From contig NZ_MRCD01000028.1 in the NCBI RefSeq assembly GCF_001904745.1, positions 8,209 to 69,853 on the forward strand: 61,645 nt of DNA, given 5' to 3'. Within the stretch, counting starts at the first letter, position 1. The number at the start of each line of letters is the position of its first letter. Source of the DNA: Calothrix sp. HK-06 (GTDB lineage Bacteria; Cyanobacteriota; Cyanobacteriia; Cyanobacteriales; Nostocaceae). Both the position numbers and the translations under genes were made by a program. Of the stretch, positions 26,875-36,016 are shown piece by piece. A model generated the notes under the pieces. The model searched no databases, was not told the DNA's origin, and worked only from the letters and a program-made list of their open reading frames with translations.

Positions 26875-26916
26875 TTGATAGTTTGATTAAGAGTAGGTGT
26901 ATGATGTGTCATACAC

Positions 26917-27543
26917 CTACTCAATAATTCCGATTAAAATTTGCATCAATATATTTAAGTCGTCAGGTACACGGTACAATGCTATATCTTGGGTAATGTG
27001 CTTTTGCTGTGCTTCTAATTTACCAAAACTCCATGCATCACCAACCGTAACCGCACCGTATAGAATATCCAAATCTTCCGCTATTGATAATGCAATTAAT
27101 TCTGCTGATAATTGTGTAAATCCTCTTGATAAGTCATCATTTTTTGCTTCTACTACAAGAAAGTTTTTCTTTGCTTCTTCAATAGTATTTATTTTACGCA
27201 CTAGATAATCTAAATTTCCGCGCAGTTGAGAACTGACTTGTAGTGGATATTCTAAACGCAGTTGGCACTTACAGAAACGCGCTAACTCAAATAATACAGG
27301 CGCCACTAAAGTTTCGCGTCGTGCCGTTTCGCTGGATAATGTTACCAAAGGTAATAACTCTTCTATTTGCTCAAGTAAAGAAGGTAATCGTTCTGGGATA
27401 CGTTGGGAGAAAGGTAACGTTAGACGTATACGCGAAAAGCTATAACCTAACTCAGCGAGTATATCTTCGGTTTCATAAGGTAACTCGAAGTAGGAGCGGA
27501 ATGTATAAGTTTGCCCTTCTTGAAGTATTTTAGGTTTAGACAT
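26917..27543 (-). CDS. Putative PD-(D/E)XK nuclease-like protein
   Basis: 208 residues from the ATG at 27543 (MSKPKILQEGQTYTFRSYFE); a longer frame starts six codons earlier. The block RGNLDYLVRKI ... KNFLVVEAKNDDLSRGFTQL has the D-x(n)-E-A-K arrangement of the PD-(D/E)XK fold, with a following Q in FTQLSAELIAL as in many restriction-type nucleases. The N-terminal half is unassigned. Similar stand-alone proteins are widespread and uncharacterised in cyanobacteria. No methylase is adjacent, so a restriction system is not claimed. Confidence 0.6.
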   Translation of the reverse strand: MSKPKILQEGQTYTFRSYFELPYETEDILAELGYSFSRIRLTLPFSQRIPERLPSLLEQIEELLPLVTLSSETARRETLVAPVLFELARFCKCQLRLEYPLQVSSQLRGNLDYLVRKINTIEEAKKNFLVVEAKNDDLSRGFTQLSAELIALSIAEDLDILYGAVTVGDAWSFGKLEAQQKHITQDIALYRVPDDLNILMQILIGIIE

Positions 27544-27642
27544 ATAAATTCCGTCTGGCAAGCGAACATTTTGATTATATCAGCTTGGCGTTCAGGGCAA
27601 GACACATCATTGCCAACCCCAGTTAAGAAGTAATTGTTTATT

Positions 27643-28575
27643 TCATTCATTCTTCCATAGTGACTTATCAACAGTTTTAGGGACTAACACCCATAAACTT
27701 TCGGGTACTACTTGAAAGTTCATTGGTGTTTTTCCTAAATAATCTCCGTCTACTTGTACAGGTAATAATTTCTTGCCTTTAATTTCAATTTGCTGTGCGC
27801 GGTAATATACTACTTTTGGGTCACGATTATAACAACGTGTAAATACCGATAATAGACGCAACGGCGCCACTAACATACTATGTCCTTTAATTACACAAAC
27901 ATCTAAAAAACCATCATTGACAATTGCATGGGCAGTTAATTTGACAATACCACCATAAAGTTGACTGTTGCCTATTATGATTAATAGTATACGTCCACGT
28001 ACTCGTTTCCCATCAATGCGGATGAATGAACGCACTCCTTGATAATTCCATGCAAGCTGTAATGTTTGTTTGACATAAGCGAATATACCCAATCGCTTCT
28101 TTTCTCCAGGGTTAATTTGTGCTGTAACTGCACCGTCAAACCCAATACCTGCCATTAACAGAAAAAATCTTTCTCCTGCTTTACCGACATCTATCTGTTC
28201 TAATTGTGCTGTTAAAAAAGCATTAGCAACACGGTGCAAGTCCATTGGTAAACCTAATTCACGGGCCCAAATATTAACTGTGCCAATTGGTAGTACCGCT
28301 AAAGCCGTTCGTGTCCCTACCAATCCGTTTACAACTTCGTTGACTGTACCATCACCACCAGCGGCTACTACTATATCATACCCTTGTTCTGCGGCTAGAC
28401 GTGCTTGTAATATTGCATCACCAGGTGCCTTAGTTGGACGTACTTCAACATCCCATCCTTTGCTTCGCCATATATTCGCAGCGTTTTCCAAGGTTTGTTT
28501 AAGATTATACGCTTGACCTGCAAAAGGATTAAACAGTATGAGGACACGAGGTTCAGGAGGAAGCAGTACAGCCAT
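27643..28575 (-). CDS. YegS/DAGK-family lipid kinase
   Basis: 310 residues. The diacylglycerol-kinase catalytic signature VAAGGDGTVNEVVNGL lies near residues 70-86, with an N-terminal LILFNPFAGQAYN and GIGFDGAVTAQINPGEKKRLG further on. Members phosphorylate diacylglycerol, phosphatidylglycerol or sphingoid lipids. The C-terminal part (KVVYYRAQQIEIKGKKLLPV then QVDGDYLG) completes the two-domain fold. An R1 hairpin lies 107 bp upstream of the start. Confidence 0.92.
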   Translation of the reverse strand: MAVLLPPEPRVLILFNPFAGQAYNLKQTLENAANIWRSKGWDVEVRPTKAPGDAILQARLAAEQGYDIVVAAGGDGTVNEVVNGLVGTRTALAVLPIGTVNIWARELGLPMDLHRVANAFLTAQLEQIDVGKAGERFFLLMAGIGFDGAVTAQINPGEKKRLGIFAYVKQTLQLAWNYQGVRSFIRIDGKRVRGRILLIIIGNSQLYGGIVKLTAHAIVNDGFLDVCVIKGHSMLVAPLRLLSVFTRCYNRDPKVVYYRAQQIEIKGKKLLPVQVDGDYLGKTPMNFQVVPESLWVLVPKTVDKSLWKNE

Positions 28576-28681
28576 GATTTAAACGATTCCTGGAGGTATG
28601 CATCCAATTTAATCGATATTTACAGTAAGGTATATAATTTAGAAAGTAAAAAGCTTTATAGCCTAGATTTACAACCCGAAG

Positions 28682-28750
28682 GTAACGGATGATGAACAGA
28701 TGTAACGGATAGATAATTTACCATCCGTTACATCCGTTGTATCCGTTGCC
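28682..28750 (-). repeat. R1 repeat, palindromic form
   Basis: Two opposing copies: on the plus strand GTAACGGATGATGAACAGAT then GTAACGGAT (28682-28710), and facing it CCATCCGTTACATCCGTTG then TATCCGTTGCC (28721-28750). The minus-strand copy starts 5 bp after the stop of the Uma2-like remnant, in sense orientation. Confidence 0.82.
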
Positions 28751-28755
28751 AAATT

Positions 28756-28880
28756 TTACTTGTTTGGTTCAGGCAATTCGCCAAATTGTTCTCGATAACG
28801 AGATAGCAACGCTTCTAACTGTTCAGCATACTGATATTCTCGTTTCGCTTCGCAGTGCGAAAATAAATGGTAGGTCTATT
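28756..28880 (-). pseudogene. C-terminal remnant, possibly of an Uma2-family nuclease
   Basis: An open stretch on the minus strand ends REYQYAEQLEALLSRYREQF then GELPEPNK before a TAA at 28758-28756. This kind of charged coiled tail closes many cyanobacterial Uma2-family (DUF820) endonucleases, but the nuclease domain is missing. No start codon in context. Tentative. Confidence 0.3.
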
Positions 28881-28907
28881 GTATTTTCAAAATAGACACG
28901 GATAATG

Positions 28908-30566
28908 TTAGGTTCTAGCTAACAAAGGCGCCGCAGATAAAAGGGTTTGGGTATAAGGGTGTTGGGGGTTGGCGAAGATTTCTTTGGTGGCGCCAAGTTC
29001 AACAATTTTACCTCCATGCATTACTGCAATACGGTCACATAAAAAGCGCGCTAACCATAAGTCGTGGGTAATAAATAGGTATGTTAGCTCGAATTCTTCT
29101 TTTAGTTCGAGCATTAAGTCTAATACTTGTGACTGTACGCTTGCGTCTAACATGCTAACAGGTTCATCACAAATTAGTAGTTTAGGACGAGTAATTAATG
29201 CGCGCGCAATAGCTACACGTTGTTGTTGTCCTCCTGATAAGTCTGATGCGTGACGTTCATAATATGTAGGGGCAGGTTTTAGACCAACCCGTTCAAGCAT
29301 AGCTATAACTTGCTGTTTTGCTTCTTCTTGTGTGGCAATACCATGAATTAATAGTGGGTCGGCAATACTTTGTCCTACTGTCATTGCTGGGTTTAAGCAA
29401 GCATGGGGATCTTGAAACACCATTTGCATTTGCCGCCTTTCTTTTCGCATATCTTGACGCGATAATGTTGTAAGCTCTGTACCGAGGAATTCAACTTTAC
29501 CAGCTGTAGGGCGAATTAATTGTAGTATTGTGCGTGATAATGTGCTTTTTCCACATCCTGATTCACCTACCAATCCAAGAATTTCCCCAGGATATAGTTC
29601 TAAATTTATACCATCTACGGCTTTAATTGTTTGACCTTGACCTTTAAATATACGCTCGATAAAGTTAGGTTCGATTGTATAATGCTGTTGGAGTTCGGTG
29701 ACTTTGAGTAAAGGCGCCTGAGATTTTATTAGTTGTGTCTCTCTAGATGGTATTTGCTCACTTGTGACTTCATCTATAGATTGAATATGTAAAGCTGCTT
29801 TCAATAGCGACTGTGTATATTGATGCTGAGGGTTGCGGAAAACATCGTTAGTTTTTCCTGTTTCGACCATTTTGCCAAAGTACATTACACCGATGCGAGT
29901 ACAGTACTCTGCCACCATTGCCAAATCGTGAGAAATAAGCAGCAGTGCCATATTCTCTTCGCTACATAACCGGGTAAGTTCTTGTAAAATTTGTGCGGAA
30001 ACGGTGACATCTAAACTAGTTGTTGGTTCATCGGCAACGATTAATTTAGGATTTAATAGTAATGCTAACGCTATTGCTACCCGTTGTCGCATTCCACCAC
30101 TAAATTCATGCGGGTATTGGTTCCAACGTGTTGCGGGAATTTTAACTTTTTCTAGAGTTGCAATTGCTCTGTCTTTAGCTTCCTTGTTTGACAACTCAGG
30201 TGCGTGTGCTTTGAGAGTTTCCAAACAGTGATTACCAATAGTCATTAACGGGTCAAGACGTGTCATTGGGTCTTGAAACACTAACGCGACTACTTCACCC
30301 CGAAACTGCCGCATTTGGGGAGGTGTTAAATCTAATACAGATTGTCCTTTATATATAATTTTCCCTTCAGTGCGCGAACCATTGGGGAGCAACCGCATTA
30401 CCGCACGTCCAAGCGTTGACTTCCCACATCCAGATTCACCAACTAACCCCATACGCTCACCAGGTTGTAGCGTAAATGACACATCGTCTACTGCCCAATG
30501 TACATCTTCATCCGCACGCTGTGGGTATGCTACACGTAGATTTTCGACACTAAATAAGTCGCTCAT
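28908..30566 (-). CDS. Fused dual ABC ATPase of oligopeptide/nickel-type importer
   Basis: 552 residues with two complete ABC domains, equivalent to OppD/DppD fused to OppF/DppF. First: Walker A GESGCGKST (about 44-52), signature SGGMRQR, Walker B LIVADEPTTSLD. Second: Walker A GESGCGKST (about 334-342), signature LSGGQQQR, LLICDEPVSMLD. Each is followed by the family's YTQSLL / YTQTLL oligopeptide-ABC C-terminal motif. The ATPase energises uptake (or export) of peptides or related solutes; no permease or binding protein is adjacent, as is common for the cyanobacterial version. Monocistronic by context. Confidence 0.92.
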   Translation of the reverse strand: MSDLFSVENLRVAYPQRADEDVHWAVDDVSFTLQPGERMGLVGESGCGKSTLGRAVMRLLPNGSRTEGKIIYKGQSVLDLTPPQMRQFRGEVVALVFQDPMTRLDPLMTIGNHCLETLKAHAPELSNKEAKDRAIATLEKVKIPATRWNQYPHEFSGGMRQRVAIALALLLNPKLIVADEPTTSLDVTVSAQILQELTRLCSEENMALLLISHDLAMVAEYCTRIGVMYFGKMVETGKTNDVFRNPQHQYTQSLLKAALHIQSIDEVTSEQIPSRETQLIKSQAPLLKVTELQQHYTIEPNFIERIFKGQGQTIKAVDGINLELYPGEILGLVGESGCGKSTLSRTILQLIRPTAGKVEFLGTELTTLSRQDMRKERRQMQMVFQDPHACLNPAMTVGQSIADPLLIHGIATQEEAKQQVIAMLERVGLKPAPTYYERHASDLSGGQQQRVAIARALITRPKLLICDEPVSMLDASVQSQVLDLMLELKEEFELTYLFITHDLWLARFLCDRIAVMHGGKIVELGATKEIFANPQHPYTQTLLSAAPLLART

Positions 30567-30709
30567 AGCTTAATTTATAGATATTTATTGTATTAGTTTG
30601 CAGGCGCCTGATTAGTTTTCACATACTGTATCAGATTCCTGATATAACACAAAGATAAATGTTCCCGTTCGGTAAAAGTTGACGGTCAATTAAAAGCATT
30701 AAAAGCAAC

Positions 30710-30740
30710 CATCCGTTACATCCGTTTATCATCCGTTGCC
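30710..30740 (-). repeat. R1 repeat forming the C-terminus of the PatD-like gene
   Basis: Minus strand reads GGCAACGGATGATAAACGGA then TGTAACGGATG. The last codons ATDDKRM and the TAA stop at 30718-30716 lie inside it. Confidence 0.82.
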
Positions 30741-31066
30741 AGCACAGCTTCACAATAACTTATAAGAGTTCCAAGACGTTCTGATATAGTACTGAGTCGA
30801 GTTTGGGTCGTTGCTTCAGTACGTGCGCTGCCTAAAAAACTGATATCAATCTCCAAAAGCCGTAATTGCTTACTAGTTTCAGTACGGTACTTGACTTCTT
30901 GAGCATTATCACTATCTAAAGGCACAATTTCTTGGGTGAAATATTGCTGTAATGAGGTAAGCTCGGTGCGAAGTTCCGCTACACTCAACCGATTGGCGCC
31001 TACCATTGAACGTAATTCCATCAGTTCCGTAAAGAGTGTATTATATTTATCCTTAGTTAGAGACAT
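30716..31066 (-). CDS. PatD-like heterocyst-frequency protein
   Basis: 116 residues, alpha-helical and coiled (MSLTKDKYNTLFTELMELRS, SVAELRTELTSLQQYFTQEI, ETSKQLRLLEIDISFLGSAR, TRLSTISERLGTLISYCEAV). Size, the opening MSL-K-KY and the KQLRLLEID core agree with the heterocyst-frequency control protein PatD, which in Nostoc interacts with FtsZ and limits heterocyst number. Assignment is from memory of the family, hence moderate confidence. The last seven residues and stop come from an R1 repeat, so the natural C-terminus has been replaced or extended. Confidence 0.5.
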   Translation of the reverse strand: MSLTKDKYNTLFTELMELRSMVGANRLSVAELRTELTSLQQYFTQEIVPLDSDNAQEVKYRTETSKQLRLLEIDISFLGSARTEATTQTRLSTISERLGTLISYCEAVLATDDKRM

Positions 31067-31380
31067 CTAATGCTAATTGAGATACTATTAATGTCAAGTA
31101 ATTTTTCCACACACTAATTCTCTCTTGAATTGGATGCCACAAATATTAATTATTTTGGGGCTTATTTCGCTTTTGTCCCCATTATTTTCCTATCATTGCT
31201 TAATATACGCGCTCAAACTACATGAGCGCGTAGCTCCCAACAATTCTATGTAGTCATTTATTGACTGCTTGCATTCAACAGACTTGATGCGGCGCCAACC
31301 GTATCAAGAGATTCCCCTTTACAAGATCGGGAGTCAAAAAGCAAAGGACGCTTACACACCCATTATCTAAACCCAATTGT
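31067..31380 (+). promoter_or_regulatory. Interval between the PatD-like gene and spoT/relA
   Basis: 314 bp without a gene, separating two divergent genes, so it must hold both promoters. A perfect 10-bp inverted repeat, TACGCGCTCA / TGAGCGCGTA (31206-31215 and 31223-31232, 7-base loop), is the most striking element; it has no T-tract. One GGCGCC site at 31291. Confidence 0.45.
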
Positions 31381-33627
31381 ATGAGTGGCTTACTACTAAA
31401 TACCCCAGTCGATATCACCCTTCCGGATTGGCTTAAAGATTGTTTAAAAAAAGGAACTGCTGACAAGGCAGAAGAGGAACGAAGGTCAGACGATAATGAC
31501 TTGATTTGTCGGGCATTCCGATTTGCTTACGATTTGCATGATGGGCAACTTCGTAAGTCGGGAGAGCCTTATATATGCCACCCGGTTGCAGTCGCTGGGT
31601 TATTGCGTGACCTGGGAGGCAGTCCTGCTATGATAGCAGCTGGATTTCTTCATGATGTAGTTGAGGATACAGATGTCACAATTGAAGAAATCGAGGAGCG
31701 ATTTGGCGCCGAAGTACGTCGTTTAGTTGAAGGTGTAACCAAACTCTCGAAGATAAATTTTAAAACTAAAACCGAAGGTCAGGCAGAAAACTTTCGACGT
31801 ATGTTTATGTCGATGGCGCAAGATATTCGTGTTATCGTTGTAAAATTAGCTGACCGCCTCCATAACATGCGAACAATGGAAGTTATGTCAGAAGAAAGTC
31901 GGCGCCGTAATGCCCAGGAAACGCGCGATATCTTTGCTCCCCTAGCGAACCGTTTAGGGATTTGGCGTTTTAAATGGGAATTAGAAGATTTAGCATTTAA
32001 ATATCTAGAACCAGAGTCTTTTCGACAAATTCAAAACCTTGTTGCCGAAAAACGCGACGCACGCGAAGACCGTCTTAAGAAAGTTTCCGATACGTTGCGA
32101 ACTCGAATGGTAGAAGCTGGTATTCAATGTACCGATGTTAGTGGTAGACCAAAGCATCTTTATAGTATTTATCAAAAGATGCAGCGACAGAATAAGGAAT
32201 TTAATGAGATTTACGATTTAGCTGCACTCAGAATTATTGTAAATAGTAACGAAGAATGCTACCGTGCGCTCGCAGTTGTGCATGATGCCTTTCGTCCAAT
32301 TCCTGGACGCTTCAAAGATTACATTGGCTTGCCCAAACCTAACCGCTATCAATCATTACATACTGGAGTAATTGGTCCTTGGGGGCGCCCTTTAGAAGTG
32401 CAAATTCGCACATTAGAAATGCACCGTATTGCCGAATACGGAATTGCAGCCCACTGGAAGTATAAAGAGACCGGTGGTTCTAATTTCACTCACATGAGTA
32501 CGAACGATGATAAGTTCACTTGGTTACGTCAGTTAATAGAGTGGCAGAACGACCTTAAAGATGCTCAAGAATATTTAGAAAGCATTAAAGACAATCTTTT
32601 TGAAGATGATGTCTATGTGTTTACACCCAAAGGTGATGTAGTCCCTTTAAACCCGGGTTCAACGACCGTTGATTTTGCTTATCGTATTCACTCTGAAGTT
32701 GGCAATCATTGCTCAGGCGCCCGCGTCAACGGAAAAATGGTACCACTTTCCACAAGACTACAGAATGGCGATATCGTTGAAATTTTAACACAGAAGAACA
32801 GTCACCCTTCTTTACACTGGTTAAACTTCGTTGCTACATCTGCCGCCAAAAACCGCATTAAGCAATGGTACAAGCGCTCACGTCGAGAAGAAAATATAGC
32901 ACGTGGACGAGAGTTGTTGGAAAAAGAGATAGGTAAGAACGGATTTGAAAACGTTTTAAAGTCGGAACCAATGCAAGCAGTTGCCGAACGATGTAATTAT
33001 CAAAACGTAGAAGATTTGATCGCTGCATTAGGTTATGGGGAGGTAACGCTCAACTTAGTCTTAAATCGTTGGAGAGAGTTAGTAAGGTCTCAAGAAACAA
33101 ACGTAGTACCATTACTACTACCGTCATCATCGCCCAAACGTGAGGTGCCTTTATCTTCGCGCATTAGTGACTCACCAATACTTGGGGTTGAGGGGTTAAT
33201 GTATCACCTTGCAGGTTGTTGTACACCAATACCAGGGGAAAAAATTATTGGAGTAGTAACACGGGGTAGAGGGATAACAATACATCGTCACGGATGTAGT
33301 AACCACGAACATATCGAAGGTGAGCGTTTGATTCCTGTAACATGGAACTTTAATACGGAGCATAACGCACGCTCCTTAACATACCCAGTGAATGTACAAA
33401 TTGAAGCATTAGATAGAGTTGGTGTACTGAAAGATATTCTTTCAAAACTAACTGACCAATGCATTAACGTGCGTCACGCTTCGGTAAAAACAGCTACCAA
33501 CCAACCAGCGTTAATTGATTTGGGAATGGAAGTACGTGATACTGCACAATTGGAGCAGGTGTTTACTCAGATTAAGAAACTAAGTGATATCCTCAATATT
33601 CGTCGTGTGGGTAATAACGAGGAATAG
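31381..33627 (+). CDS. Bifunctional (p)ppGpp synthetase/hydrolase (RelA/SpoT)
   Basis: 748 residues. HD hydrolase domain with CHPVAVAGLL and FLHDVVEDTD (about 89-98); synthetase domain with SGRPKHLYSIYQKM, RFKDYIGLPKPNRYQSLH (RFKD, about 309, the bifunctional type) and EVQIRT; TGS domain (about 408-470, DVYVFTPKGDVVPLNPGSTT); zinc-finger-like CCTPIPGE / HRHGCSN region; and a C-terminal ACT domain. It makes and degrades the alarmone (p)ppGpp controlling the stringent response and, in cyanobacteria, the dark response. Normal length. An R1 copy starts immediately after the stop codon. Confidence 0.96.
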   Translation: MSGLLLNTPVDITLPDWLKDCLKKGTADKAEEERRSDDNDLICRAFRFAYDLHDGQLRKSGEPYICHPVAVAGLLRDLGGSPAMIAAGFLHDVVEDTDVTIEEIEERFGAEVRRLVEGVTKLSKINFKTKTEGQAENFRRMFMSMAQDIRVIVVKLADRLHNMRTMEVMSEESRRRNAQETRDIFAPLANRLGIWRFKWELEDLAFKYLEPESFRQIQNLVAEKRDAREDRLKKVSDTLRTRMVEAGIQCTDVSGRPKHLYSIYQKMQRQNKEFNEIYDLAALRIIVNSNEECYRALAVVHDAFRPIPGRFKDYIGLPKPNRYQSLHTGVIGPWGRPLEVQIRTLEMHRIAEYGIAAHWKYKETGGSNFTHMSTNDDKFTWLRQLIEWQNDLKDAQEYLESIKDNLFEDDVYVFTPKGDVVPLNPGSTTVDFAYRIHSEVGNHCSGARVNGKMVPLSTRLQNGDIVEILTQKNSHPSLHWLNFVATSAAKNRIKQWYKRSRREENIARGRELLEKEIGKNGFENVLKSEPMQAVAERCNYQNVEDLIAALGYGEVTLNLVLNRWRELVRSQETNVVPLLLPSSSPKREVPLSSRISDSPILGVEGLMYHLAGCCTPIPGEKIIGVVTRGRGITIHRHGCSNHEHIEGERLIPVTWNFNTEHNARSLTYPVNVQIEALDRVGVLKDILSKLTDQCINVRHASVKTATNQPALIDLGMEVRDTAQLEQVFTQIKKLSDILNIRRVGNNEE

Positions 33628-33676
33628 TGGCAACGTGGCAACTGATAAAACGGATGTAACGGATAATTTATTCGTT
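33628..33676 (+). repeat. R1 repeat abutting the spoT/relA stop
   Basis: TGGCAACG repeats twice, then TGATAAAACGGATGTAACGG ATAATTTATTCGTTA, beginning on the base after the stop codon in sense orientation. The ATTCGTTA end is a degenerate inverted half. Confidence 0.75.
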
Positions 33677-33713
33677 ATGTCTGTCTTTATATAGGTTTTG
33701 TATTATGAAATTT

Positions 33714-33743
33714 GTAGAGACGCGATGTTCCTAGCGTCTCTAC
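33714..33743 (+). repeat. R3 palindromic repeat
   Basis: GTAGAGACGCGATG ... TAGCGTCTCTAC, imperfect 30-bp palindrome 87 bp after spoT/relA and just upstream of the AAA ATPase remnant. Confidence 0.8.
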
Positions 33744-33766
33744 GTATGTATATTTTTACAATTATT

Positions 33767-34289
33767 ATGTTAAGCGACCTAACTATCCACATTATCGCTC
33801 CTTGCAAGAATTGGCGTTGCTGATTTTTGGGATGATTTTTCATTCTGAGCGGAACGTAGTGTAGCGTAATGCGTAGCATTTGCCGCAGGCTAGAATCCTT
33901 ATAGATGCTACCCTACGGGAAAAGCTACGCTTTACGTTTCGCTTCGCTCCACTCAGCATGACATATCTAAATTCATCCCGCATTTATGCAACGCCCAAGA
34001 ATTTTATATTGATGGGTTAGCACAGGTTCATCTTATCGTCGGCAGTAATAATAGCGGCAAAACAAGTTTATTAGAAGCGATTTATTTACTAGTTAACCAA
34101 AATAACCCTCAGTCGATGATTGATTTATTAGATAATCGAGGAGAATTTAACCTATCTAAATATTCTACGGCATAGCGTGGGTATCAGATTAAACATTCCT
34201 TCAACAATCAGAAAATCAGCTTAAGTGAAAATATTAAAATTCAATCATCACAATTACTTGTTGAAAGGAAAAACGACAGACATAGATAA
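33767..34289 (+). pseudogene. AAA/OLD-like ATPase remnant, interrupted by a MITE
   Basis: ATG at 33767 opens MLSDLTIH. After a one-base loss near 33791 the frame continues YRSLQE, where a 183-bp element is inserted (33813-33995). Coding resumes as FYIDGLAQVHLIVGSNNSGK TSLLEAIYLLVNQNNPQSM, with an intact Walker A (GSNNSGKTS), then reaches an in-frame TAG at 34173. Beyond it the same frame still reads YQIKHSFNNQKISLSENI until TAA at 34287. Homologues of the RecF/OLD-like AAA type are over 350 residues, so most of the gene is gone. Three independent lesions make this a clear pseudogene. Confidence 0.8.
33813..33995. mobile_element. MITE-like insertion with 8-bp target duplication
   Basis: 183 bp bounded by inverted ends: GGCGTTGC...GGGATGA (33813-) and TCATCCC...GCAACGCC (-33995), followed inward by TCATTCTGAG / CTCAGCATGA. 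Exactly duplicated flanks CAAGAATT (33805-33812 and 33996-34003) are the target-site duplication. No coding capacity, so it needed a transposase from elsewhere. Confidence 0.85.
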
Positions 34290-34317
34290 TGGCGCCTCAT
34301 ATCATTCTCCTGTAGTT

Positions 34318-35004
34318 ATGCTAAATCGGGAAACATTAAAGACTTTAATTACCGTCTTAATTTTATCCATCTATAACATATGTTACATGTTACCAGTTGA
34401 TAAAGTAATTTTTTTGCTGTTTTTTCCGGCTTGTGTTGGTTTGTTGACCCAAGTTATTTTGGGTATAGAATTTACTAATCAATTGGTAGCATTGGGAACG
34501 TTTATATTTTGCATTGAACAAGCTCGAATGGCTGTTAAGGATTTACGGCAGATAGAAGATGCGAAAGCTTATGTTCAAGATGTGCCCTTAAATACTTTTT
34601 ATCAAGTAACTGTTATTACTATTGCTGTTGAGCTTTTAGGTTTTTATACTTCAATAATTTCTTTGGGGTGGGGGTCTATTTTAATTTTACTCAGCCAAAT
34701 TTGGTTTAATTTGCTTGCTAATGTGAAAATAGAGTATATAAATCAAACTGATAATTATAATTTTTATAGTACACCTGCCCTGACTTTATCGGCACCTGTA
34801 TCATTTTTAGATGCAGTACCAAGCTTAAGAGTGCGAGCTTGGAAAGTTTCTGAACGTTTGCCAGTATTAATTGCGGATATTTTAGGACTCATTTTAATTA
34901 GCTTTTGGATGTTGCAAATTGGCTCTCTATTTATATCTTGGATATTATTTGCAATGGTAATAGCTTATGGAATAGCTAAGTTAGTTTTACTTTTTTCTCG
35001 TTGA
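34318..35004 (+). CDS. Integral membrane protein, unknown
   Basis: 228 residues from the ATG at 34318 (MLNRETLKTLITVLIL); the longer frame from 34225 would translate the ATPase remnant and is rejected. About five hydrophobic segments (near residues 10-25, 34-52, 58-72, 100-125, 183-220). A conserved-looking loop EQARMAVKDLRQIEDAKAYV lies between helices. No family recognised. It begins 28 bp after the pseudogene, so its promoter probably lies in the remnant. Confidence 0.65.
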   Translation: MLNRETLKTLITVLILSIYNICYMLPVDKVIFLLFFPACVGLLTQVILGIEFTNQLVALGTFIFCIEQARMAVKDLRQIEDAKAYVQDVPLNTFYQVTVITIAVELLGFYTSIISLGWGSILILLSQIWFNLLANVKIEYINQTDNYNFYSTPALTLSAPVSFLDAVPSLRVRAWKVSERLPVLIADILGLILISFWMLQIGSLFISWILFAMVIAYGIAKLVLLFSR

Positions 35005-35107
35005 GAATTTTTTGTTGGGTCTCCTTTTGGGAAAACTATGTTTACATTCCTTGACCCAACCTACGGAATATGATCACAGAGACACGGAGAGCGCAGAGAG
35101 CGAGGTT

Positions 35108-35487
<380 letters not shown>

Positions 35488-35611
35488 TTATAAGGTGCGT
35501 GACGCTAGTAGGTTACTAGTTTTGTTTTCAAAATTGTTGGTAGCGTCACACACCCTATTTCTAACTCTTCACTCAGAACTTAGCACTCATAACTATTAAC
35601 TCTTCACTTTG

Positions 35612-35935
35612 TTACAAATACTGTGATAAAGTTTTAGTCAAGGTTGTTTTTGGCACTGCGCCTACGACCGTATCTACTTGCCGACCCCCCTTGAAGACCA
35701 TTAGTGTTGGAATACTGCGAATCCCGTAGTGGCTGGCGACCGTGGGATTTTGGTCAGTATTTAACTTCACTACTTTTACCTGTCCAGAGTACTCGGCAGC
35801 AACTTCATCTACCACGGGAGTCACCATCCGACACGGGCCGCACCAGGGTGCCCAAAAATCAACTAGCACTGGCATTGAGCTTTCTAAGACTTCTTGCTTA
35901 AATGTGGCTTCTGTCACATTTGTTACGGATGACAT
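35612..35935 (-). CDS. trxA: Thioredoxin (TrxA2 type)
   Basis: 107 residues with the redox motif WCGPC (31-35) and cis-Pro loop [11 protein letters not shown]. Complete thioredoxin fold of normal length. It is divergent from an ArsR-family gene with 81 bp between the two ATG codons, the arrangement of trxA2/rexT in Nostoc sp. PCC 7120, where RexT represses trxA2. Confidence 0.95.
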   Translation of the reverse strand: MSSVTNVTEATFKQEVLESSMPVLVDFWAPWCGPCRMVTPVVDEVAAEYSGQVKVVKLNTDQNPTVASHYGIRSIPTLMVFKGGRQVDTVVGAVPKTTLTKTLSQYL

Positions 35936-35963
35936 ACTCGCCTCCCAAATATTATTTCTTTAG

Positions 35964-35978
35964 TTCGGTTTTATCGAA
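35964..35978. promoter_or_regulatory. Candidate RexT operator in the trxA-rexT interval
   Basis: TTCG-N7-CGAA dyad (35964-35967 and 35975-35978) within AT-rich sequence between the two divergent genes. ArsR-family repressors usually bind such imperfect inverted repeats overlapping promoters. Inference only. Confidence 0.35.
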
Positions 35979-36016
35979 TAAATAAAATATAGTCCTTTTT
36001 GTCAAATAATGCAAGT

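Noticed and set aside
26917-27543. Restriction-modification system
   Set aside because: The nuclease-like fold stands alone; no methyltransferase or specificity subunit is in the window.
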